From: Leptospira perolatii
GTDB taxonomy: Bacteria > Spirochaetota > Leptospiria > Leptospirales > Leptospiraceae
Direction: 5' to 3'
NCBI RefSeq assembly: GCF_002811875.1
Contig: NZ_NPDZ01000006.1
Coordinates: 1-64,000 of the forward strand
Length of the DNA stretch: 64,000 bases
A program made the position numbers and the translations under genes. Below the pieces are notes generated by a model. That model was given only the letters and a program-made list of their open reading frames with translations, searched no databases and was not told where the DNA came from. Shown here piece by piece: positions 26,868 through 36,542 of the stretch. Every line of letters begins with the position of its first letter. The stretch's first letter is position 1.

Positions 26868-27992
26868 GTGATCTTGCATATTGATACTGAAACCGGATGG
26901 AGAGGTGGAGAGAGGCAGCTGCTTCTCTTGGCGGAAGGTTTAAAAAAAAAGAAAATAAGACAGCTCATTGCTTGCAAACCTGGCTCTGCGATTGAGCAGA
27001 AAGCGATTTCCGCCGGACTGGATACTATTGCCATTCCTTTAAAGAGCGAGCTAGATTGGGGTTCGATCCGAACCATCAGAACTCTGGTTCAAAAAAATGG
27101 AATTCGATTGATCCACGCGCATACTGCAAAAGCGCATTCCATCGCCTGGATGGCCAAGGCAAAACTTCCGAATGTTAAGTTGATCGTTTCTCGCAGAGTC
27201 GATTTCGGAATTCGCAAGAATCTATTTAGCAAATGGAAGTACACTTCTAACAGAGTTGATTTGTTCCTGGCAGTCTCCAAGAAAATCCGGGAGATTCTGA
27301 TTAGGGACGGTGTCGATCCTGCAAAAGTGATCACCGTCTATAGCGGAATCGATCTTGGAGCGACCAAAAGAATTTCGGACACGAATCATCTTCGAAAAGA
27401 ATTTAAGATCGGTAAGAACGAAGTAGTCATCGGAAATATTGCGGCGTTGGTGGACCACAAAGATCAAAGGACCTTGATTCGCTCCATCTCGCTGTTAGAT
27501 GCGGATCTTAAATACAAACTTTTGATTGTGGGAGAGGGGAATTTAAGAGGTCAGCTAGAAAACCTCGTTAAGGAAAAAGGACTTCAGGAAAAGGTAATAT
27601 TCACCGGGTTTAGAAAAGATGTACCTGAACTTCTGTCTTTAATCGATATTTTTACTTTAACTTCCAAGGAAGAAGGATTGGGTACAGCGGTTTTGGATGC
27701 GATGGCTGTAGGACTTCCTATAGTTGCCACAAAAGGAGGCGGAATTTCGGAGATGCTTGCTGAAGGTGAAGGTGCATTTCTATCCGAAATCGGGGATTTT
27801 CGCTCTTTGTCAGAATCCTTTACGAAACTGATCGGAGCTATTAAATTAAGAAAATCAATGGGCACGTTCAATAAGGAGTCCGTAAAAAAATTCTCTATTA
27901 AGAATACGTTAAATAAAACAGAATTAGTTTATTTTAGCCTAATCGGTGAGACCCTATATTCTCGGGGTCTTAAAGAGGAAGGTGTCGCGTGA
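26868..27992 (+). CDS. GT4 glycosyltransferase
   Basis: A 374-residue GT-B glycosyltransferase. The N-terminus [23 protein letters not shown] is the Gly-rich acceptor loop; [18 protein letters not shown] is the second conserved part; the C-terminal half has [41 protein letters not shown] with the E-x7-E-type sugar-nucleotide site. Start is GTG at 26868, with weak ribosome binding signals. Its stop overlaps the GTG start of polA (GTGA), so they are translationally coupled. Envelope polysaccharide or glycolipid synthesis is the likely role. Confidence 0.85.
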   Translation: MILHIDTETGWRGGERQLLLLAEGLKKKKIRQLIACKPGSAIEQKAISAGLDTIAIPLKSELDWGSIRTIRTLVQKNGIRLIHAHTAKAHSIAWMAKAKLPNVKLIVSRRVDFGIRKNLFSKWKYTSNRVDLFLAVSKKIREILIRDGVDPAKVITVYSGIDLGATKRISDTNHLRKEFKIGKNEVVIGNIAALVDHKDQRTLIRSISLLDADLKYKLLIVGEGNLRGQLENLVKEKGLQEKVIFTGFRKDVPELLSLIDIFTLTSKEEGLGTAVLDAMAVGLPIVATKGGGISEMLAEGEGAFLSEIGDFRSLSESFTKLIGAIKLRKSMGTFNKESVKKFSIKNTLNKTELVYFSLIGETLYSRGLKEEGVA

Positions 27993-30736
27993 AAAAATTA
28001 CTGATCATAGACGGACATGCGTTTGCTTTTAGAGCCTACTACGCGTTTGCAGCATCCAATCTTCGAAATTCAAAGACAGGAAAGCCAAGCGGTGCGTTCT
28101 TCGGATTCTTTAAGATGCTCTTTAAGCTCTTTAACGATTATACACCCACGCACGTAGCAATGACTTTTGATCCTGGCACTCCTTTGCACCGAGCTGGAAC
28201 TTTTGCGGAATATAAGGCAACTCGCAAACCTATGCCCGAGGATCTACGACCTCAGCTCCATGATATTATGGAAACTTTGAGTAAGATCGGATTCAAAGTC
28301 CTGAGACTGGATGGACACGAGGCCGACGACATTATAGGAACTCTATGCGAAAACTATAAGCCCACTGCGAAAGAGATTCTGATTTTTTCAGGGGACAAAG
28401 ATTTATACCAACTCCTCGAAAAGAAAAACATAAAGATGCTTCGCGGCAAAAAAGGTGTCACAGAGTTCGTGGAGATAGATTCGAACTGGGTAAAGGAAGA
28501 ACTCGGTGTAGATGTAAAACAGATTACCGACTATATGGGAATCGTAGGCGATACTTCGGACAATATACCTGGTGTCAAAGGGATAGGCGAGAAAGGTGCC
28601 TCGAAATTAATTCAAGAGTATAAAAATCTAGACGGAATATATAAGAATATAGAAAAAATTAAGAATCCTTCTCTCAAAACAAAACTCATCGAGCACAAAG
28701 AAAACGCATATCTATCCAAAAAATTAGCTACAATCGAGAGAGATTTGAATCTTGGAATCGGAGAGGATGACTTAAAGATTCCTGAATATACTTCGGATGA
28801 AGCGATCCGATATTTCAAGTCTCAAGGGTACAACGTTCTATCTAGGGATTTGGCAAAATCAGCCGGAAAAGAGCCACTGGCGGATGAACCGGAATCTTCC
28901 GGCGAGGAAACAAAGAAGTCCGCCGAGAAAGGAAATTACAAGAGAATCGAAAGTATAGAGGAGCTCGCAAAGCTCGCCCGCGCCTGGAAAAAATCCCCGA
29001 TCCTTGCAATCGATACCGAAACGACTTCCCAGTATCCCTTCGATGCAGAGTTGCTCGGGATTTCCTTATCCAACCAAGAAGGGACAGGCTTCTATATTCC
29101 TGTGACTCATACGCAAGGATTATTCAGCGATCGATTGTTGCCTTTGGATCAAGTCAGAGAAATCTTAGGTCCCGTATTTGCGGAAAAATCTGTACCGAAG
29201 GTAGGACAGAATATCAAGTACGACATCATCGTATTGCAGAACCATGGGTTTACCGTAGAAAATGTGGTGTTCGATACCATGCTCGCATCCTACGTGATCC
29301 AGCCGGAAGGCCGCAGGCACAATATGGACGATATGGCCAAGGAATTACTAAATTATGATACGATTCAGTACACCGATCTCGTAGGTTCTGGTAAAAACAA
29401 AAAGAACCTTTGGGAAGTGGATTTAGATAAGGTCGCAGAATATGCGGCGGAAGACGCGGACATTACTCTTCGACTTTATAATGTTTTGCGAAAATCCTTA
29501 AAGCAATCCGGAGTAGAGCCGATTCTTAAGGACATCGAATTACCGTTAGTCGATACTCTTGTTTCGATGGAAAAGACGGGTATTGCAATCGACGCAAAAT
29601 ATTTTGCTGAACTTTCCAAAGACTTTCAACGGGAAATAAAGGATCTAGAACGACAGATCCACAAACTTGCTGGAAGAGATTTCAATATATCTTCCACGAA
29701 AGAATTGCAGAAGATACTCTTTGAAGAATTGCAGCTGAGAGTTGTCAAGAAAACTCAGACAGGATACTCCACCGACCACGAAGTCTTAGAAGAGTTGTTA
29801 GGCGAGCATCCGATCGTCGAGAAATTGTTAGATTATCGTAAATACACGAAATTGATCTCAACGTATGTGGATACTTTGCCGACTATGGCTTCACCGAAAG
29901 ATGGAAGGATTCATACGAGTTATAACCAGACCATCGCCGCTACCGGAAGACTTTCGTCTACTGATCCGAATTTGCAGAATATTCCGATTCGCGAAAAAGA
30001 AGGACGATTGATCCGTAAGGGATTTATCGCCGGTAAAAAAGATTCGGAACTTTTGAGTTTGGATTATTCTCAAATCGAACTCCGAATCATGGCGCATATT
30101 TCAAAAGATCCGGCCATGATTGATGCGTACAAAACCGGGATTGATATTCACAAAAGAACAGCTTCGGGATTGTATGGGGTTTCGGAATCGAATGTGACCC
30201 CCGAAATGAGAGATAAGGCGAAGGTAGTTAACTTTTCCGTAATATATGGAGTTACTCCTTACGGACTGAGCCGAAATTTGAGGATTTCGCGGGAAGAAGC
30301 AAAGGCCTTTATCGATAGGTATCTTTCCCAGTATCCAGGTGTGCAAAATTATATGGATGAAACGATTGCGTTCTGTGAAAAGAACGGATATGTGGAAACT
30401 ATGAAGGGGAGAAGACGCCCAGTGCCAGATATCAATTCTTCTCATCGGGCAGCAAAGGAAGCAGCGAAAAGGGTCGCGATCAATACTCCTATTCAAGGGA
30501 CATGTGCAGACATGATTAAGATCGCGATGATTCAGATTCATAATGAAATACAAAAGAAATCTTGGGAATCCCGACTTTTGCTACAAGTGCACGACGAGCT
30601 CGTTTTCGAAGTACCCAAAGTTGAAAAGGAAGTATTTAGAGAGAGTGCAAAACGAATCATGGAAAATGCGATGCCTCTAGATGTTCCTGTCAAAGTAGAA
30701 GGGAAGTATGGGATAAATTGGGAGGAAGCTCACTAG
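27989..30736 (+). CDS. polA: DNA polymerase I
   Basis: A 915-residue three-domain polymerase for Okazaki fragment processing and repair. Residues 1-290 are the 5'-3' flap exonuclease ([56 protein letters not shown]). Residues 320-500 are the 3'-5' exonuclease with an intact [10 protein letters not shown] motif and [13 protein letters not shown], so proofreading should be active. Residues 530-915 are the family A polymerase: [49 protein letters not shown], and [10 protein letters not shown]. Start is GTG overlapping the upstream gene. Confidence 0.98.
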   Translation: MKKLLIIDGHAFAFRAYYAFAASNLRNSKTGKPSGAFFGFFKMLFKLFNDYTPTHVAMTFDPGTPLHRAGTFAEYKATRKPMPEDLRPQLHDIMETLSKIGFKVLRLDGHEADDIIGTLCENYKPTAKEILIFSGDKDLYQLLEKKNIKMLRGKKGVTEFVEIDSNWVKEELGVDVKQITDYMGIVGDTSDNIPGVKGIGEKGASKLIQEYKNLDGIYKNIEKIKNPSLKTKLIEHKENAYLSKKLATIERDLNLGIGEDDLKIPEYTSDEAIRYFKSQGYNVLSRDLAKSAGKEPLADEPESSGEETKKSAEKGNYKRIESIEELAKLARAWKKSPILAIDTETTSQYPFDAELLGISLSNQEGTGFYIPVTHTQGLFSDRLLPLDQVREILGPVFAEKSVPKVGQNIKYDIIVLQNHGFTVENVVFDTMLASYVIQPEGRRHNMDDMAKELLNYDTIQYTDLVGSGKNKKNLWEVDLDKVAEYAAEDADITLRLYNVLRKSLKQSGVEPILKDIELPLVDTLVSMEKTGIAIDAKYFAELSKDFQREIKDLERQIHKLAGRDFNISSTKELQKILFEELQLRVVKKTQTGYSTDHEVLEELLGEHPIVEKLLDYRKYTKLISTYVDTLPTMASPKDGRIHTSYNQTIAATGRLSSTDPNLQNIPIREKEGRLIRKGFIAGKKDSELLSLDYSQIELRIMAHISKDPAMIDAYKTGIDIHKRTASGLYGVSESNVTPEMRDKAKVVNFSVIYGVTPYGLSRNLRISREEAKAFIDRYLSQYPGVQNYMDETIAFCEKNGYVETMKGRRRPVPDINSSHRAAKEAAKRVAINTPIQGTCADMIKIAMIQIHNEIQKKSWESRLLLQVHDELVFEVPKVEKEVFRESAKRIMENAMPLDVPVKVEGKYGINWEEAH

Positions 30737-30772
30737 AGATCTAGCGACTTTCTAAATAAGATTTCGGAATCT

Positions 30773-31771
30773 ATGGGATCTAATTTTGGACATTTTGATT
30801 CTTTGAAAAAATATTCCAGATCCGATTTTTTGGGGCTCTGTTCCAAAATTATTTTAGGTTCCGGATTAGCGTCCGAAGTCTGTCGTACGTCGATTTTATA
30901 CTCCCAGGAGAAATCTTATCTCGCAGGAAAGACCATGCTCCATAGAAATATTCCTCGGACAAATGAGCCGATCCCAGTTATCGGACTTGGGACTTGGCAG
31001 ACCTTCGATGTGGCCAGCAGCCCAGGAGCTTTGGCGCCGTTAAACGAAGTCATTTCTGAGTTTCTGCGCTTCGGGGGAAAAGTTTTGGATTCTTCACCGA
31101 TGTATGGCAGAGCGGAAGAAATAGTCGGCCTCCTTTCGGAAAAGCTGGATGCGGACCAACGAAATAAACTTTTTCTCGCGACTAAGGTTTGGACCAGGGG
31201 GGAGGAATCAGGCAAAAAGCAAATCGAAGAATCTTTTCGAAAAATGAAGGCCCAAAAAATCGATCTATTCCAAATTCATAATTTACTTGATACTGATGCG
31301 CATATTCCTACTTTGAAGTCACTCAAAGAAGCAGGTCGGATTCGATACATAGGGTTGACCCATTTTACTACAGCCGCATTTTCCGAAATGGAAAGAGTTG
31401 CTCTGAGGCTAAAACCGGATTTTATACAGATTCCATACTCGATTCTCACTAGAAATGCAGAGGACAGAATATTGCCTTTTGCTCAGGAAAGCGGAATCGC
31501 AGTTTTGGTCAACCGTCCCTTTGAAGAAGGGGAGCTATTCAATTTGGTAAAAGGAAAAAAACTTCCGGACTATTTTAAGGAATGGGACTGCGAGACATTT
31601 GCCCAAGCTTTTCTGAAATATCTAATTTCTCATCCGGCGGTGACCTGCGTTTTGCCTGCGACATCAAAGGTGCAACATCTTCGAGATAATATAAAAGGCG
31701 GATTCGGAAAATTTCCTGAAGGGAATCAGAGAAAGCAGTTTTTGAACAGATTACTTTCTTCCGTAAATTGA
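30773..31771 (+). CDS. aldo/keto reductase with N-terminal leader
   Basis: A 332-residue AKR. The catalytic core begins near residue 60 with PVIGLGTWQTFDV; DSSPMYGRAEEIVG contains the catalytic Asp and Tyr, LFLATKVWTRG the Lys and DLFQIHNLLD the His, so the tetrad is complete. The C-terminal HPAVTCVLPATSKVQHLRDN binds the cofactor. The first 40 residues include YSRSDFLGLCSKIILGSGLA, a possible signal or membrane segment (Tat-like but with only one Arg), which would place the enzyme in the periplasm. It follows polA by 36 bases. Confidence 0.85.
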   Translation: MGSNFGHFDSLKKYSRSDFLGLCSKIILGSGLASEVCRTSILYSQEKSYLAGKTMLHRNIPRTNEPIPVIGLGTWQTFDVASSPGALAPLNEVISEFLRFGGKVLDSSPMYGRAEEIVGLLSEKLDADQRNKLFLATKVWTRGEESGKKQIEESFRKMKAQKIDLFQIHNLLDTDAHIPTLKSLKEAGRIRYIGLTHFTTAAFSEMERVALRLKPDFIQIPYSILTRNAEDRILPFAQESGIAVLVNRPFEEGELFNLVKGKKLPDYFKEWDCETFAQAFLKYLISHPAVTCVLPATSKVQHLRDNIKGGFGKFPEGNQRKQFLNRLLSSVN

Positions 31772-31828
31772 ACTGAAAACGAATTTCAGTTGAATTGTGA
31801 GGCCGAAGTTGTATTCTCTCACACTTGT

Positions 31829-32731
31829 ATGGCGCATACCTCTTGGAAAACTCATCCTCTCGCGTGGAAAGCATCCGGATCTTTTTTTGAATGGAAGCAC
31901 AAAAAAATTTTCTACCGAGAAGGAGGAGATGGTCAGGCTCTTTTGCTTTTGCACGGATTTCCCACTTCATCTTGGGATTGGAAGGATGTATGGGAAAAGT
32001 TAATATCCAAGTATCATGTGATCGCTCCGGATTATATAGGATTCGGATTTTCTGATAAACCGAAAGGTGGGCATTATTCCATCTTCGAATATGCGGACCA
32101 GGTAGAGGCTCTGTTAGACGAGTTAAATATCAAACAAGTGCATATTCTTGCGCATGATTTGGGGGATACAGTCGCTCAAGAATTATTGGCTCGGTTTAGA
32201 GAAAAGCTGGCCGGACAAAGAATCGGAGGTCCGGAGATTAAATCTGCATTTTTTCTCAATGGTGGAATCTTTCCGGAAACCCACAGACCCCGACCAGTGC
32301 AAAAGCTCTTGAACAGTCCACTTGGTTTTCTATTTACCAAATTCATAAATAAGCGTAATTTCATGGTAAGTTTTTCGGCCGTGTTCGGTCCAAACTCAAA
32401 ACCAAGTCATGAAGAGCTAGATGGATTTTGGGAATGCATCAACAATGGAGGAGGTAGCGCGATTTATCATAAGTTGATACGTTATATGCGAGAAAGAAAA
32501 TTTTTTAGAGAACGTTGGGTCGGAGCGATCCTCGATTGTCCAGTGCCATTTGCTTTTGCCGACGGATTGATGGATCCTGTCAGCGGAAAACATGTTGTGG
32601 ACAGATTAAAACAATTCAGACCTGAAGCACTTGTGTACGAAATTCCGGGCATCGGTCATTACCCGCAAACGGAAGCACCGGACGAGGTGATAAAAGCTTA
32701 CTTTCATTTTCGCAAGTCGGTGAAATCCTAA
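31829..32731 (+). CDS. MEST-like alpha/beta hydrolase (Asp nucleophile)
   Basis: About 300 residues. After FYREGGDGQALLLLHGFPTSSWDW comes the nucleophile elbow LAHDLGDTVAQELLARF, where the nucleophile is Asp, as in haloalkane dehalogenases and epoxide hydrolases and especially the MEST/PEG1 group (HDYGD pattern). FADGLMDPVSG gives the acid region and IPGIGHYPQTEAPDEV the catalytic His. The ATG at 31829 is used as start because residues encoded upstream from a TTG at 31790 look unlike the family; neither has a strong ribosome binding site. The substrate is unknown. Confidence 0.82.
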   Translation: MAHTSWKTHPLAWKASGSFFEWKHKKIFYREGGDGQALLLLHGFPTSSWDWKDVWEKLISKYHVIAPDYIGFGFSDKPKGGHYSIFEYADQVEALLDELNIKQVHILAHDLGDTVAQELLARFREKLAGQRIGGPEIKSAFFLNGGIFPETHRPRPVQKLLNSPLGFLFTKFINKRNFMVSFSAVFGPNSKPSHEELDGFWECINNGGGSAIYHKLIRYMRERKFFRERWVGAILDCPVPFAFADGLMDPVSGKHVVDRLKQFRPEALVYEIPGIGHYPQTEAPDEVIKAYFHFRKSVKS

Positions 32732-32840
32732 ACTCCATTTCGGGCAACTTAAGATTCTCGGAAAGTTTCGTAAGGTTCTGCCTCCAAATTAATCCTTGAA
32801 AAAAAGGGAATTTGGAAAAGCATGAAAGAAATGCGAGCCC

Positions 32841-33656
32841 ATGCCGAGATTAGCCCATAATAATCCACGCTTTTTTGATTTTGTTTACGATGACTTTCTC
32901 TGTGCGGCGATAGATGCAGACCAACGGGATTCAGGAGTTCTTTTTCAGTCTCTTTCCAAAGAAAAAATCTGGGAGCTTTTAGAAGTCACAGGCGTAAAAG
33001 CCGAACTTGATAAAAAAGGTTATGCTGCTTCGCAATTAGAAATCTTCGGTACAGACGACCTTTACCAGAGAGTACTTGTTACTTGCGAGGGGGAGGTGCT
33101 GATTCATATCCGATTGAGCATCCAAGAATATAGAATTGAAATCAATGATTACTTTTTCAAAGAAAAATACTTAGTAGTAAATTGGCTTCAGACCCGACAC
33201 CCTAAATTAAAAAATTCTAAAGAAGAAAGACTCTATCCAGGGCAGGATGTTCCCGGCTTAGGTATCTATCAGGAAGTTTCGGATTTCATAGGATTTCTGA
33301 TCATCTCGCTTAGGTTGAATGGAGCCGTAGTCAGACCTGAGTATTTTCATGATGCTGTTCTATTCTCTAGAAAATTTCATTTCCTGGAGCCTAGAGCAAA
33401 AGCATTGTTCCGCGCTTTGCGAAGAGATTTTCCGAAACATTCCATTCGCGCTATTTCTACACTACTCTACCATCAAAAGATTCAAGATCACAAGCTCGGG
33501 ATCATAGAATGGAAGCCCGTGGAGATGATCTTCTTTTTGGAAAAGACTCTTTCGCCTTTTGTATTCAATAGGAAATTCCAAAAGAAAGTGCAAAAGGCTC
33601 TAGAAGGCCTAAAATTTAGCCTAATCCCAGGGGCAGAAGAAGACCTAGGCTTGTAG
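32841..33656 (+). CDS. conserved hypothetical protein
   Basis: A 271-residue soluble protein with no signal peptide. It begins RLAHNNPRFFDFVYDDFLCAA and contains several aromatic-rich amphipathic segments (DVPGLGIYQEVSDFIGFLIISLRLNGAV, HFLEPRAKALFRALRRDF). I recognise no catalytic motif. It is preceded by a reasonable purine-rich leader and followed by the PilZ gene after about 120 bases. Function unknown. Confidence 0.65.
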   Translation: MPRLAHNNPRFFDFVYDDFLCAAIDADQRDSGVLFQSLSKEKIWELLEVTGVKAELDKKGYAASQLEIFGTDDLYQRVLVTCEGEVLIHIRLSIQEYRIEINDYFFKEKYLVVNWLQTRHPKLKNSKEERLYPGQDVPGLGIYQEVSDFIGFLIISLRLNGAVVRPEYFHDAVLFSRKFHFLEPRAKALFRALRRDFPKHSIRAISTLLYHQKIQDHKLGIIEWKPVEMIFFLEKTLSPFVFNRKFQKKVQKALEGLKFSLIPGAEEDLGL

Positions 33657-33775
33657 ATGTAAAGTTCCGTACATTCCCCTCAAACAGCATTTTTTTCCTA
33701 AAAGAAGACATTTTTTTCTACCGTCTCATAGATTGTAGTGTAGTATTGCACCGTTTTATCGCAGGGGGAGATGGA

Positions 33776-34138
33776 ATGAATCGGGATAAAAGACAGCAAG
33801 TTCGTGTGGTACCCTTTCCTGCCCAACCAGTTCAGATTCAGCTGATGGGTAACGGCTTTTTAGATATTTTGGTCGCTCAGGATATTAGCATGGGTGGAAT
33901 TGCAGTGAGAGTTCCCCATGGATTCGAAGGCTGTGATTTAAATTCAGAAATACAAATTCTCGTTTCACTTCCAGGATATAAACCTTTCAAAGCAAAAGGC
34001 AAGATCCGGCACTTGGGAAAATCCAGGGAAGCACAAGGATATTTCGGGGTACAGTTCGTATCTTTCGACCCAAAGGGGAAAGAATTGCTTTCCAGTTATG
34101 TCCAAAAATTGACTGCGCAGCATAGAATGGTCGGATAA
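33776..34138 (+). CDS. PilZ-domain protein
   Basis: About 120 residues. RDKRQQVRVVPFP provides the Arg-rich PilZ start motif, and AQDISMGGIAVRVPHGF the D-x-S-x-x-G motif, the two elements that bind cyclic di-GMP in PilZ domains. The C-terminus has KGKIRHLGKSREAQGYFGVQFVSFD. The ATG at 33776 is chosen because GGGGGAG lies 7 bases upstream, and not the earlier in-frame position at 33746. Likely a c-di-GMP receptor controlling motility or envelope traits, but the partner is unknown. Confidence 0.85.
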   Translation: MNRDKRQQVRVVPFPAQPVQIQLMGNGFLDILVAQDISMGGIAVRVPHGFEGCDLNSEIQILVSLPGYKPFKAKGKIRHLGKSREAQGYFGVQFVSFDPKGKELLSSYVQKLTAQHRMVG

Positions 34139-34251
34139 AAAGACCAAATTGAATCCGGAGAGTCACCGGAATTTCTTTCCAACGTAATCGAGATGTAACC
34201 GATTAAAGGCATTGATAGAACTATCCTAATACCAAGGAAGAGAATACTGAA

Positions 34252-35028
34252 ATGGGTTCAAGTGCTCGTAATACATTAAAGACCGAACGTAAGCTTCAAG
34301 TAAAGATTGCTGAAAATCAGCTCGAGATCGAAAGAACTCTAGCACTTCGCTACGATGTTTTTAATCTCGAATTAGGCGAGGGTTTGCCACAATCTGCAGC
34401 TACCAGAAAAGACAGAGATGAATACGATCTATTCTGCGATCACCTGATCGTAATCGATCAGAACAGAGACGATATGATTGTTGGAACTTACAGAATTTTG
34501 AGAAGAGAAGTTGCTAAGGCAAATCTCGGATTCTATTCCGACAATGAATTTGATATCACAAAAATATATGAACTAAAAGAAGAACCTGCAGAAATTGGTC
34601 GCAGTTGCGTTCATCCTGAATATCGCGATGGTTCGGTGATTAGCTTGCTCTGGGCTGGACTTGGAGAGTACATGAAGAAAAAAGGAGTTCGTTACCTTTT
34701 CGGTTGCGGTTCCGTTCATAATACTGATACTCAAGCAGCTAACGAAGTTTACGCTTTTCTAAAGGACAAAAACGCACTTCTCACTGGAGAGTTTGACGTA
34801 AAACCTCTACCGGGTTACGAAATTCCGGGTTTCAATCCGAATTACGAAGCGGGCGATATGAAAGAAGTTTCAAAAAGAATTCCCTCTCTGATCAAAGGAT
34901 ATATCCGTGCAGGATCTTTGATGTGCGGAACTCCTGCGCTCGACAGCGTGTTCAAAACTATAGACTTCTTCATTTTGTTTGATATCAAGGATATCGAAGC
35001 AAGATACAGCAAACACTACCTAGAGTAG
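34252..35028 (+). CDS. OlsB-like GNAT acyltransferase (hemolysin-type)
   Basis: A 258-residue protein of the family that includes ornithine-acyl-ACP N-acyltransferases. Motifs: [71 protein letters not shown] and YLFGCGSVH. The family transfers a 3-hydroxyacyl chain from ACP onto ornithine or another amine to form membrane aminolipids. It lies between PilZ and the phosphate transporter; aminolipids are often made on phosphate limitation, so the adjacency is suggestive but not proof. Confidence 0.8.
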   Translation: MGSSARNTLKTERKLQVKIAENQLEIERTLALRYDVFNLELGEGLPQSAATRKDRDEYDLFCDHLIVIDQNRDDMIVGTYRILRREVAKANLGFYSDNEFDITKIYELKEEPAEIGRSCVHPEYRDGSVISLLWAGLGEYMKKKGVRYLFGCGSVHNTDTQAANEVYAFLKDKNALLTGEFDVKPLPGYEIPGFNPNYEAGDMKEVSKRIPSLIKGYIRAGSLMCGTPALDSVFKTIDFFILFDIKDIEARYSKHYLE

Positions 35029-35188
35029 AGTTCTGCGCTAAAATTTCGCCATCGGAGAAACATTTTCGAATGGCGCCTTTATCCAAATCCGGAGTTGGAT
35101 CGACCTTGACCTGGCGATCCGGTTCCGGTTTTCTATTCCTACAAAGGAATTTTGTCCTTTGGTTCGCAGGACCTGCAAGGGATAGGCC

Positions 35189-36298
35189 TTGTGCTTTTCA
35201 ATGAAGCAAACAGATTTTCAGCATCCTTCTTTTCGAGACCAGATTCGATTCTACAGTATCGTAGTTTTGGCTACGCTCACGATGGTGTTAGGCTATTTTT
35301 ACGGAATTCCATCCTATTACCTAGGATGGTTTGCATTTACTATTTCAGCATTTTCCGTGGCCGGAAACGACGCAGTACAAACAGTCGGAACTTTCATCGA
35401 AAGTAAGAAATCGGTGCACTGGGCCCCTAAGCTTTTGGCACTAGGCGGATTGCTCGCTGTGATTTTTGCGATCGCTTGGCTTTTGCCTGGCAGGACTCAC
35501 CAACCGGGGTACGAGGTTCATTTTAATCGACTGGATTCGTTTCCCGAAGTCGAGAATTTCAACCTGCTGCAGTTGATTGCGCCAATTATCCTTGTTGTTA
35601 TCACGAGACTGAAATCTCCAGTATCCACTACTTTTCTCATCTTAGGACTGTTTGGTGGTCAGAATATCGAAAAGATGCTCACAAAGTCTTTCCTGGGTTA
35701 CGTTATCGCCTTCATAACAGCTTTGGTAGTCTGGGGAATTTTGGTGAAACTCGATCCAAAAGAGTACATGGAAGATCATACTCCGGATCCTAGAACAGAA
35801 CGCAGATGGGCGATCTTGCAATGGTTCTCCACCTTGTTTTTGTGGGGCGCGTGGTTGGCCCAGGACGCGGCCAATATAGTTGTCTATCTTCCCAGGCAGC
35901 TAGGCGGAATAGAACTCTCGGTTGCAGTAGTTATATTGTTTTTCGCACTTGGAATTATTCTTTATACAAACGGTGGAACGATCCAGGAAATCGTGACAGA
36001 GAAATCGGACATTCAATGGTCCAAGGCCGCTACAATTGTAGATATAGTATATGCATGCATTCTAATATTCTTTCAAAAGCTGAGTAATATGCCTATGTCG
36101 ACTACATGGGTATTTCTAGGAATGCTAGCGGGCAGAGAAATCATATTAAACTTTTTGACTTATCGAGACCTTCCGTACTTGGAAACTTTCCGCAAAGTCG
36201 GAAAGGATGTTCTGCTCGCTTCGATCGGGATTGCAGTCAGTATCTTTATCTTTATTCTGGCTTCTCAATTTTACCCAGAACAGACGTCCTTTCGCTGA
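35189..36298 (+). CDS. inorganic phosphate transporter, PiT family
   Basis: A 369-residue membrane permease of about ten helices. The two PiT signature regions are FSVAGNDAVQTVGTFIESKK near residue 55 and LAQDAANIVVYLPR near residue 228, the inverted halves that form the phosphate pathway. SNMPMSTTWVFLGMLAGRE is also typical. A TTG start at 35189 is supported by AAGGGA 6 bases upstream; an ATG at 35201 is in frame. It follows the OlsB-like gene by 160 bases. The transported ion is probably phosphate, driven by protons or sodium. Confidence 0.88.
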   Translation: MCFSMKQTDFQHPSFRDQIRFYSIVVLATLTMVLGYFYGIPSYYLGWFAFTISAFSVAGNDAVQTVGTFIESKKSVHWAPKLLALGGLLAVIFAIAWLLPGRTHQPGYEVHFNRLDSFPEVENFNLLQLIAPIILVVITRLKSPVSTTFLILGLFGGQNIEKMLTKSFLGYVIAFITALVVWGILVKLDPKEYMEDHTPDPRTERRWAILQWFSTLFLWGAWLAQDAANIVVYLPRQLGGIELSVAVVILFFALGIILYTNGGTIQEIVTEKSDIQWSKAATIVDIVYACILIFFQKLSNMPMSTTWVFLGMLAGREIILNFLTYRDLPYLETFRKVGKDVLLASIGIAVSIFIFILASQFYPEQTSFR

Positions 36299-36542
36299 AA
36301 GCGCCTAACACTATAACGAAACGCGCCAAGACAAAGCCGGAAACGGGCAATAATCAGATCAAATTAGAGACGAGAACAGCATCCCTCGTCCTTCGCCAGC
36401 ACATCCTGTGCTGAGCTCCGGAACGCTCCGCCTTCCTGGCTTCGCTCTTCGGGAATGCTTGATTCTCGTCTCTTGCTTTTCTAGTCGCGAGCTTAGCTAT
36501 GCCAATTCCGGCTTTACTAAAACTCAAGACCGCTCAAAGCTC
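36299..36542. other. intergenic region with a long hairpin element
   Basis: No gene seen. Both flanking genes end towards this spacer (convergent), so it may serve as a termination zone. It contains the inverted-repeat element at 36367-36472 described separately. Confidence 0.5.
36367..36472. repeat. inverted-repeat element with nested hairpins
   Basis: Perfect 10-bp termini GAGACGAGAA (36367-36376) and TTCTCGTCTC (36463-36472) bound a 106-base unit; the pairing continues inward imperfectly (AGCAT/ATGCT). Inside, CAGCACA at 36397-36403 pairs with TGTGCTG at 36407-36413 around a 3-base loop, and CTCCGGAACGCTCCGCC adds another GC-rich segment. The multi-arm fold looks like a REP/MITE-type element or a structured terminator. 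It is not coding. Confidence 0.7.
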
